A stretch of DNA of 35,820 bases from contig SXOB01000082.1 in assembly GCA_005776945.1 (NCBI GenBank), positions 1 to 35,820 on the forward strand, written 5' to 3'. Every line of letters begins with the position of its first letter. Position 1 is the stretch's first letter. This document shows, in pieces, positions 1 through 6,330 of this stretch. A program made the position numbers and the translations under genes. A model generated the notes under the pieces. That model had not been told where the DNA came from and did no database searches. It saw only the letters and a list, made by a program, of their open reading frames with translations. Source of the stretch: Pseudomonadota bacterium. Its GTDB lineage: Bacteria; Myxococcota_A; UBA796; GCA-2862545.

Positions 1-26
1 CGGCGGTTCGATTCCGTCTCCGGCCA
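1..26 (+). tRNA. tRNA 3' end (partial, identity unknown)
   Basis: The first bases form a canonical T arm: stem 2-6 pairs with 14-18 (one G-U pair) around the seven-base loop TTCGATT at 7-13, giving the invariant GTTCGATTC pattern. Bases 19-25 (TCCGGCC) fit the 3' strand of the acceptor stem, and A26 would be the discriminator. The next bases are TGC, so CCA is not encoded and would have to be added by a nucleotidyltransferase. The 5' part, including the anticodon, lies outside the window, so the amino acid cannot be named. The matching 5' acceptor strand should read GGCCGGA. Confidence 0.82.
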
Positions 27-322
27 TGCTGCCCCTCACCCTGTTCCTCGTCGCTTGCGGGGGCGACGCCTGCGACCGGTTGTGTGTCGAGGCGGGCGCC
101 GCGGTCGGGGGCTGCCGAACATCGGCGTTGTCGTGGGAAGACCTCGGCGCGCGCTCGCGCCGCGACTTCGTCGCCACGTGTCAGGACGCCTGGGAGGCCA
201 GCGTCGTGAACTTGTCGAGCAACGAGCTGCGCATCGCGCTGGACGCCTGCGATGAGGCCGAGCGCGACCTTCGACGGTTGGGTTGCGACGAGGTCATGGC
301 ACTTTACGCCCCGACGCCGTAG
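26..322 (+). CDS. Small cysteine-rich lipoprotein (98 aa), unknown function
   Basis: I do not recognise this family. A ten-residue hydrophobic leader ends in a lipobox (LVAC), so Cys11 should be lipidated after cleavage by signal peptidase II. The mature part has six more cysteines (16, 20, 30, 52, 75, 87), an even number that suggests up to three disulfides in a helical, charged, periplasmic or outer-membrane-anchored domain. Codon use is GC-rich at third positions, as in its neighbours, so it looks truly coding. The ATG starts on the discriminator base of the upstream tRNA and there is no room for a normal ribosome-binding site. The 3' end overlaps the convergent regulator gene by 29 bases. 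Confidence 0.7.
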   Translation: MLPLTLFLVACGGDACDRLCVEAGAAVGGCRTSALSWEDLGARSRRDFVATCQDAWEASVVNLSSNELRIALDACDEAERDLRRLGCDEVMALYAPTP

Positions 323-1673
323 CGCCCATCCCGAGACGGCCCATTCGGTAGCTTAGGTTTGACCTTGACAGTCCAAGTCGGCGGGCCGCTTCGGCGGCGA
401 TGCCGCCGGCCTCCAGCAGCGCGGCTTCCAGGATCTGTCGTTCGGCCGCACGCAGAGCCTGTTGTAGCGTCTGTCCGTCGGTGGTCGCCGAGGGCGACGG
501 TGCCGCCGAGAGCGCCTCTTGGAGCACCAACGGCGCGAGTTGGTCGCCGCGTCCCAGGATCACGGCACGTTCCATGGCGTGCTCGAGCTCGCGGACATTC
601 CCGGGCCACGAGTGGGCCATGAGCTGCTTGACAACCTCGTCGGTCAGGGGAGGAGGCGGACGCCCCATTCGCTCCGCGGCCCGGCGAATGAAGTGCTCGG
701 CGAGCAATGGAATGTCTGCGGCCCGCTCTGCGAGGGACGGGACCCTCAGGCTGACGACATTGAGGCGGTAGAACAGGTCGGAACGAAACCGGCCCGCGAG
801 CACTTCGGCGCGAAGGTCCTTGTGGGTGGCGGCGATGATGCGCACGTCCACGTGCAAGGGCGTCGAGCCGCCGACACGTTGGATTTCCCCGTCTTGCAGG
901 ACGCGAAGTAGGCGCACCTGCATCGCCGGTCCGATGTCGCCAATTTCATCGAGCAACAACGTGCCGCCATGTGCCTGTTCGAACCGGCCGGCGTGTTGGC
1001 GCATGGCGCCGGTAAAGGCGCCGCGCTCGTGCCCGAAGAGCTCGCTCTCAAGAAGCGTTTCGGGGACGGCCCCGCAATTCAGGGCGACGAAGGGCCTTTT
1101 GTTTCGGCTGGAGCGTTGGTGCAGGGCTTGGGCGAGCAGCTCCTTGCCCGTTCCCGTCGGCCCCATGAGGAGTACGGTGGCGCTCGTGTCGGCGACGGCC
1201 GCGAGCGTGTCTGTCAGTTCGCGCATCGCGGCGGTGGAGCCGATGAGCCGTTCGAAACCGAACCGGTCGGCAACGCGACGCCGCAGGGAGTCCAGTTCGA
1301 CGCGCTGGGCGCGGCGTTCGAGGGCGCGCTCGACGACGATTTGCAGCGCGTCGCGCTCGATCGGCTTGATGAGGTAGTCTTCAGCGCCAGCCTTCATGGC
1401 GCGGACGGCGTCGGTGACGGAGCCGAAGCCCGTCATCACGAGGACGGGGACGTCGGTCATTTGTGCCCGCACGGCGTCAAGCAGGTCGAGCCCGGTCCCG
1501 TCGGGCATACGGACGTCGGTGATGACGAGGTCCGGACGCTCTGAGGCCAGGATTCTGCGCGCCTCGGCCGTGTCCCGGGCCAAGATGGTCCCATGGCCGA
1601 GTTTGCCGAGGTGAACCTCGAGGACCGAGCGTACTGCGCGGTCGTCGTCGACGACCAGGATGCGGGCGCTCAT
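294..1673 (-). CDS. NtrC-type sigma-54-dependent response regulator (459 aa)
   Basis: This is a cytoplasmic transcription activator of the NtrC class. Residues 4-115 are a receiver domain with the acidic pocket at D9-D11, phosphoacceptor D53, T81 and K103. An AAA+ domain follows with Walker A GPTGTGKE (171-178), the sigma-54-contacting GAFTGA loop (218-223), Walker B LLLDE ending at 243, and an arginine-rich second half. The C-terminus is a Fis-type helix-turn-helix (about 415-450). The ATG at 1673 overlaps the sppA stop as ATGA, so translation is probably coupled to sppA. A longer reading frame runs upstream, but MSARILVVDDD is the natural receiver start. No histidine kinase is encoded nearby, so its signal partner is unknown. 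Confidence 0.93.
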   Translation of the reverse strand: MSARILVVDDDRAVRSVLEVHLGKLGHGTILARDTAEARRILASERPDLVITDVRMPDGTGLDLLDAVRAQMTDVPVLVMTGFGSVTDAVRAMKAGAEDYLIKPIERDALQIVVERALERRAQRVELDSLRRRVADRFGFERLIGSTAAMRELTDTLAAVADTSATVLLMGPTGTGKELLAQALHQRSSRNKRPFVALNCGAVPETLLESELFGHERGAFTGAMRQHAGRFEQAHGGTLLLDEIGDIGPAMQVRLLRVLQDGEIQRVGGSTPLHVDVRIIAATHKDLRAEVLAGRFRSDLFYRLNVVSLRVPSLAERAADIPLLAEHFIRRAAERMGRPPPPLTDEVVKQLMAHSWPGNVRELEHAMERAVILGRGDQLAPLVLQEALSAAPSPSATTDGQTLQQALRAAERQILEAALLEAGGIAAEAARRLGLSRSNLSYRMGRLGMGATASGRKVP

Positions 1674-4042
1674 GGCGTGGCGAAAAACCGATCGTCGAGC
1701 GCCCACACGGTGCCGTCGGGCTGGGATGCCAACAAGAGCGGCAACGCGACCGGTTCGAGCAGCGAGGACATGCCCTCCCATTCGGCGGCGCCTGCAGCGG
1801 TTGCGACCTGGCCGAGGACGGCGCTGAGCACGCCGCGGGAGTCCGAGCCGTACTCGACGTGTTGGCGATGGCCTTTGGGCAGGTCAGCGCGCACGGACGC
1901 CAGGGCGATGGCATCCAGCAAGCCGCCGGATGCATCGATCAAGCCGAGTTTCAGGGCGGCTTCGCCGGACCAGACGCGTCCCCTCGCGCGCTCCTCGACG
2001 GCCTCCAATTCCATGCCTCGGCCTTCGGCGACGCGCGCCTTGAACATGTCATAGACGCCGTCAATGAGGGCCTGGACGCGCTCTTGTTGAGCGTCATCCC
2101 AGGTCCGTGAGCTGGACCAAATGTCGGCGTTGCGCCCCCGATTGACGAGGGTGGTGTGAACCCCGAGGTGGGATTTGAGTTGCTCCGCGCTGATCTTTTG
2201 AGCGAATGCGCCAATGGAACCGGTGATCGTCGTCGGCTCTGCCAGAATCGCGTCCGCGGCACAGGCGACGTAGTAGCCGCCGCTCGCGGCCACCGAGCCG
2301 AGGCTGGCCACGACAGGTTTCTCCTGCTTCGCCGAGCGGATGGCGTGCCAGATTTCGTCGCTCGCCTGCGCAGAGCCACCGGGGCTGTCGACGCGAACGA
2401 CGATGGCGGCCACGTTGTCGTCGTTGGCGGCGTCCCGGATTTGCGCGACGACCGCATCGCTTCCGGTGCTTCGTCCGGAAAGCGGACCTCCGCCACCCCA
2501 ACCGTCTACGATGGCGCCGGTGACGTGAATGACCTCGATGGTTCGGGTTGCCGGCCACGTTGTGCGGAGGGGTCGAACTTCAGCGGACGCGCGCCGAGCG
2601 CCGCTGTCTGCACCGTGACCTAGCGGTTCGTACCGGTCTTCGTAGGCCAGAATGGCATCGACGAGGCCGGCCTTCAAGGCTTCTTCCGCGGAAAAGGGCG
2701 CTGCATCGATGAGGGCGCCGATGGCTTCGGGCGTCGATTCCATCGATGCGGCAGCGGTCGTCGTGACGTGGCCGAACAGCTCGTCGAGCAGCGCCTCGAT
2801 TTGCTCGAGGTTCTCAGCGGTCGGCTCGTTGCGGGTCAACGTCTCCGGCGCGCTCTTGTACTCGGACCGTCGAGCGACCTGGACAGAGAGGCCCACCTTG
2901 TCGAGAAGCTCGCGGGCGTGGTGCAAGGCCAGCGAGCCGCCGATGATCTCCAGTTGTCCGGCAGGGTCCACACTGACGTGCTCGGCCGCGGTTGCGATCC
3001 ACCAGGAGCGCGTGTCGACGTTGCCGGTGGCGTAGACGAAGACCCGCTTTCCGCCCTCTCGCATCGCCTGGATCTGGCGGCGGATTTCGCTCGCGCGCGC
3101 CCAGCTGAGATCGGCGCCATCCAGGTGAATCCAGATGTCGCGCTTGGACCGGCTCGTGGCGTGGGCGCCGAGGGCGGTCATCAGATCCGGCCAGGTGGGT
3201 CCGTTGCTGGCGAAGAGGCCTCGGGACGGCTGGTCGGGGTAGCTGCCCGAAATCACGAATTCGACGGTGTCAGAGAGGACGGGCGCGATGGGGCGCGTCC
3301 ACTCGTCGGTTCCGACCCAGATCGCACCCATCGATTCGGTATTGGCGACTGCGCCACCGCCGACTTGGGCGCCGCCCATCGCCAAGGTGAGGGCGCCGCC
3401 TCCCATCCAGGCGATTTCAGGGCCTGGGGTCACACCCACCGTGCCTCGGATGCCCACCGCAGGGTGGGGTCGGGCACCCGCCGCGAGGAAGAAGGTGTGC
3501 ATGGACTCGACGTCTGGTCGAATCGCATGGTCGATTCCCCAGTGTGTGCGTCCCCCATGAGAAGCGACAGCGAAACCGTAGCGAACGGTTGGAGTGGGAA
3601 ACGTCAGGCCGCCATGGTCGTGAAACGCGGCTCCGAGCGCGACGGCGGGGACGGGGCGGAGGATCACGCCGAGGTCGACGGCGAGGTCGACTTCGCCGCC
3701 CGAAGCGAAAGTCGGACCGAGATTCGTGCCGAGGGACATGCCGTCGCCAATTCTGAATGCGCCCGTCCATTGGGCGCGCGTCGCCGAATCGCCGCCAAAG
3801 AACTGGCTGGCCACGAGGATGCCCATTCCGCCGCGCCCCAACGTCGCGGACGCTTCCGTCACGGTAGGCGATGTGCTGAAGCCGAAGCTGGATCGGCCCT
3901 CTCGGTTCCACGCTGGGAGCGCGGGATTGAGCCAAAGGCCGGTGGCACCGCCCTCTCCAGCCACGCTGGCCCCCGGCAGTCCGTCGGTGAGGGCTGGCGC
4001 TTGGGCCTGGCTGAGGGCGGCCAACCAACAACCGAGGAACAT
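1670..4042 (-). CDS. sppA: SppA-type S49 signal peptide peptidase with N-terminal outer-membrane barrel-like domain (790 aa)
   Basis: The C-terminal 500 residues are a double-domain S49 serine protease of the long SppA type, which degrades cleaved signal peptides and other membrane peptides. The general-base lysine sits in the first half (K396 in SEYKSAPE) and the nucleophile in the second (S587 in VAASGGYY), the arrangement known from E. coli SppA. Residues 1-15 form a short signal peptide (MFLGCWLAALSQAQA). Residues 30-250 are Gly/aromatic-rich alternating strands resembling a PorV/FadL-like beta barrel, with no inner-membrane helix. The protease may therefore be anchored in the outer membrane and face the periplasm; this is inference. 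A good GGAG precedes the ATG. The gene is divergent from dacB and coupled to the regulator downstream. Confidence 0.9.
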   Translation of the reverse strand: MFLGCWLAALSQAQAPALTDGLPGASVAGEGGATGLWLNPALPAWNREGRSSFGFSTSPTVTEASATLGRGGMGILVASQFFGGDSATRAQWTGAFRIGDGMSLGTNLGPTFASGGEVDLAVDLGVILRPVPAVALGAAFHDHGGLTFPTPTVRYGFAVASHGGRTHWGIDHAIRPDVESMHTFFLAAGARPHPAVGIRGTVGVTPGPEIAWMGGGALTLAMGGAQVGGGAVANTESMGAIWVGTDEWTRPIAPVLSDTVEFVISGSYPDQPSRGLFASNGPTWPDLMTALGAHATSRSKRDIWIHLDGADLSWARASEIRRQIQAMREGGKRVFVYATGNVDTRSWWIATAAEHVSVDPAGQLEIIGGSLALHHARELLDKVGLSVQVARRSEYKSAPETLTRNEPTAENLEQIEALLDELFGHVTTTAAASMESTPEAIGALIDAAPFSAEEALKAGLVDAILAYEDRYEPLGHGADSGARRASAEVRPLRTTWPATRTIEVIHVTGAIVDGWGGGGPLSGRSTGSDAVVAQIRDAANDDNVAAIVVRVDSPGGSAQASDEIWHAIRSAKQEKPVVASLGSVAASGGYYVACAADAILAEPTTITGSIGAFAQKISAEQLKSHLGVHTTLVNRGRNADIWSSSRTWDDAQQERVQALIDGVYDMFKARVAEGRGMELEAVEERARGRVWSGEAALKLGLIDASGGLLDAIALASVRADLPKGHRQHVEYGSDSRGVLSAVLGQVATAAGAAEWEGMSSLLEPVALPLLLASQPDGTVWALDDRFFATP

Positions 4043-4150
4043 GCGCTCTCCAGTCTCGCCGCTATCCTGGCGTGGCCGTCAGGAACGCCATCCGCTATCA
4101 AGGCGGTGTGGGGTCCAGCGCCTGCTGGATCCGTCCCCGCATCCCCCCCC

Positions 4151-4164
4151 ACCTCTCCGGAGGT
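4151..4164 (+). promoter_or_regulatory. Small hairpin covering the dacB ribosome-binding site
   Basis: ACCTC (4151-4155) pairs with GAGGT (4160-4164) across the loop TCCG. In RNA this is a C(UCCG)G loop, a member of the very stable UNCG tetraloop class. The 3' arm contains most of the GGAGG that serves the GTG start at 4169, so the hairpin could mask the Shine-Dalgarno sequence. A run of eight C residues lies just upstream (4143-4150). The pairing is visible in the sequence; a regulatory role is inference. Confidence 0.4.
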
Positions 4165-4168
4165 CCCC

Positions 4169-5626
4169 GTGTCCCTCGCCGCCTGGCTGGTTGCGTTTCC
4201 GTTGGCCTTCGCCACTCCAGATGGGGGCCCTTTGGCGCCCGCACTGGCGGATGTCCTTTCTGATCGAGCGCTTCGCGGCGTCGATGTCGGGGTCGTCGTT
4301 ACGCGGCTGCCCGATGGGGAGGTCGCCTTCGCACAGGGCGCCGACCTGCCGCTCAATGGTGCCTCCACGATGAAAATCGTGACCGCGGCGGCTGCGCTGC
4401 GCACGTTGGGCCCAGCCTGGCGCTTCGCAACCGTGGTTTCCTCCTCAGCGCCTCCCGACGCGGATGGCGTACTACATGGCGACCTGTACATCGTTGTCAG
4501 CGGCGACCCGACGCTCGTCGTCGAGGACCTGTACCGACTCGCCCGCGACCTCAAGTTGGCGGGCGTTTCTAAAGTGGACGGCCATCTGATCTTCGATTCC
4601 CGAGCCTTCGCCCCGGGGCGCGATCTCGTGGGGTGGGACAAGCCGGCCGACGTCGAGAACGGACCCGCCTACTTCCCTACGCTTGGGGCGCTGGCGCTGA
4701 ACTACAACACGGTGGGCATCGCGCTTGCGCCCGGTCCGGCAGTAGGATCGCCGGCGCGCGTGGCGGTGGACACGCCGGTGGGTGACCTGGTCGAGATCGC
4801 CAACGAGATGACGACGGGCACGGCCGGGTCGGACCGCAGCCTGCGCATCCAGCGCGAAGTGCTGGACGGCGGGCGGATGAAGTTCACTGTGCGCGGGAGT
4901 GTCCCGGCGGATGCCCCGCTCGACCGGGAGTACCGGGCTGTTGCGGACCCCGACACCCACTTCATGGCCGCCTTCCGGGAGATGCTGCGCGAGGTGGACA
5001 TCACTGTGTCCGGGCGCGCGAAGTTGGGCCCTGTCGATCCGGATGCGCGCACCCTCGCGCGCCACACGTCGTCGCCGCTTGGCGTCATCCTCGCGGACAT
5101 GAACAAGCACTCGAACAACTTCATCGCCGAGCAGACCCTGCGCGCCGTGGGCGGCGCCTTCGCTCGCGCGCCCGGCAGCAACGAGAACGGCGTGGAGGCA
5201 GTCCGAGCCTACCTTGAAGGTCTCGGTGTCGACCCGTCCGGGGATGTCATCGTCAACGGCAGCGGTCTCGCCGTTCGCGCCGGCCTGCGCCCGTCCACGC
5301 TGGTGGCCGTCCTGCGCGACATGGACCAGGACCCGATGTACGGCGACGAGTTTCGAGCGAGCCTCTCCATCGCTGGCGTCGACGGAACCCTTGCGCGCCG
5401 ATCGACGGCCGACCCCGGTCGATTCCGAGGGAAGACGGGTTCACTTGACGGGGTTCACTGCCTCGTCGGTATCGTCCGGTCCGACGGGGGCTCTCGCTAT
5501 GCTTTTGCATTCCTCGCCAACGACATCGACGGCGGGAACCTGGGTGTGCGGCGCGTTCAGGACGCGTTCGTCGAGGCGCTGGCCATGACGCAAGCCGACG
5601 AAGTGGCCTTGGGTGGCCCTCCGTGA
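4169..5626 (+). CDS. dacB: D-alanyl-D-alanine carboxypeptidase/endopeptidase, PBP4 family (485 aa)
   Basis: This is a class C penicillin-binding protein that trims or cleaves peptidoglycan cross-links in the periplasm. All three active-site motifs are present and in order: SxxK as S66-T-M-K69, SxN as S315-N-N317, and KTG as K422-T-G424. Between the first two lies the long insertion typical of PBP4. The N-terminus (MSLAAWLVAFPLAFA) is a signal peptide without basic residues. I chose the GTG at 4169 because GGAGG (4159-4163) lies five bases upstream. The open frame continues far upstream, but that part is antisense to sppA and is not protein-like. The gene is divergent from sppA, across 126 bases that must hold both promoters. 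Confidence 0.93.
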   Translation: MSLAAWLVAFPLAFATPDGGPLAPALADVLSDRALRGVDVGVVVTRLPDGEVAFAQGADLPLNGASTMKIVTAAAALRTLGPAWRFATVVSSSAPPDADGVLHGDLYIVVSGDPTLVVEDLYRLARDLKLAGVSKVDGHLIFDSRAFAPGRDLVGWDKPADVENGPAYFPTLGALALNYNTVGIALAPGPAVGSPARVAVDTPVGDLVEIANEMTTGTAGSDRSLRIQREVLDGGRMKFTVRGSVPADAPLDREYRAVADPDTHFMAAFREMLREVDITVSGRAKLGPVDPDARTLARHTSSPLGVILADMNKHSNNFIAEQTLRAVGGAFARAPGSNENGVEAVRAYLEGLGVDPSGDVIVNGSGLAVRAGLRPSTLVAVLRDMDQDPMYGDEFRASLSIAGVDGTLARRSTADPGRFRGKTGSLDGVHCLVGIVRSDGGSRYAFAFLANDIDGGNLGVRRVQDAFVEALAMTQADEVALGGPP

Positions 5627-5630
5627 GGGC
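5616..5630 (+). terminator. Hairpin across the dacB stop codon (weak terminator candidate)
   Basis: GCCCTC (5616-5621) and GAGGGC (5625-5630) are perfect inverted repeats with loop CGT, spanning the TGA of dacB. There is no T run after the stem, so intrinsic termination is doubtful. It may instead protect the 3' end or act with Rho. Confidence 0.25.
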
Positions 5631-5652
5631 GCCATGGGGCCCGGCGGCTGCG

Positions 5653-5679
5653 TTGACACGCGGGTCGGAGGCGTATAGG
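5653..5679 (+). promoter_or_regulatory. Candidate sigma-70-type promoter for the Agl-Glt-like locus
   Basis: A perfect TTGACA (5653-5658) lies in the 107-base gap between dacB and the first gene of the envelope-machine locus. TATAGG follows at 5674-5679 with a 15-base spacer; with the usual 17-base spacer the -10 would be TAGGTC. It is the only good -35 in this gap and is correctly oriented, 55 bases before the first ATG. Assignment is by motif only. Confidence 0.38.
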
Positions 5680-5733
5680 TCCGGGCGGGACGGGTCCAGC
5701 CGTGCGTGCGGTGGGCCGGTGCCGAGGGCCCCC

Positions 5734-6330
5734 ATGTCGTTGCGTTCGTTGGTCGTGCTGGTGCCCCTCGCGATGGGCGGCGTCGCCTGGGCCGACGAAG
5801 GTGCGGGCTCGCCTGAGCTCTCCAAGGAGCTGCGCACTGTCGAGCAGGATGTCGACGACCTCAAAGAGAGGGTCTTCCGGTCCAAAGCCACGCTTCAGCT
5901 GCTCAAAGAGCTCGTGTCCAACTCGGCCACCGTCGGAGCGCGCGTCGCCCTTTGGCACGCCAACGAGCTGGGCGGTGGGTACCTTCTCGAGTCGGCCACC
6001 TATGTGCTTGACGGGAGAACGGTTTTCACGAAGTCCGACCCGGATGGCGGGTTGGACGAAGTACGCGAGATCAAGGTCCACGAGCAGGCCCTGCCAACCG
6101 GCGATCACACCCTTGATGTGGCGCTGACGTTGCGAGGCAAGGGCTACCGGATCTTCTCCTACCTTCGCAACTATGAGTTCCGCGTGTCCAATGCTTACAC
6201 CTTCAAGGTGGAGGATGGCCGCGTGACCGTCGTCCGCACGACGGTGGACAGCCGGGGCGCTTTGGCCAGCTTCGTGGAGCGGCCCGACATCTCGTTTGAG
6301 GCGCGGGTCGAGGATCTTCGAGACGAATGA
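5734..6330 (+). CDS. Exported coiled-coil protein, first gene of the Agl-Glt-like locus (198 aa)
   Basis: I do not recognise a named family. The N-terminus MSLRSLVVLVPLAMGGVAWA is a signal peptide ending AWA, giving a periplasmic product. Residues 25-58 are a heptad-rich coiled coil (ELSKELRTVEQDVDDLKERV and onward). The rest (about 60-195) looks like an all-beta domain, with a stretch resembling an extracellular Ig-like or transthyretin-like fold. There are no cysteines. The ATG at 5734 was chosen because the signal peptide begins there; the longer frame upstream is not protein-like. The end overlaps the next gene as ATGA, so it is probably co-translated with the TPR proteins and works with them in the envelope. 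Confidence 0.72.
   Translation: MSLRSLVVLVPLAMGGVAWADEGAGSPELSKELRTVEQDVDDLKERVFRSKATLQLLKELVSNSATVGARVALWHANELGGGYLLESATYVLDGRTVFTKSDPDGGLDEVREIKVHEQALPTGDHTLDVALTLRGKGYRIFSYLRNYEFRVSNAYTFKVEDGRVTVVRTTVDSRGALASFVERPDISFEARVEDLRDE

Noticed and set aside
968..983. Minus-strand GGTTCGAACA resembling a tRNA T arm; a similar match is near 32567-32578.
   Set aside because: Both lack the required C61 and a pairing stem, and they encode the conserved GRFE segment of the AAA+ domains.
2768..4168. The open frame of dacB extends about 1.4 kb upstream on the plus strand.
   Set aside because: It is antisense to sppA, which has full catalytic motifs. The translated stretch is Arg/Gly/Ala-rich without domains, and a good ribosome-binding site supports the GTG at 4169.
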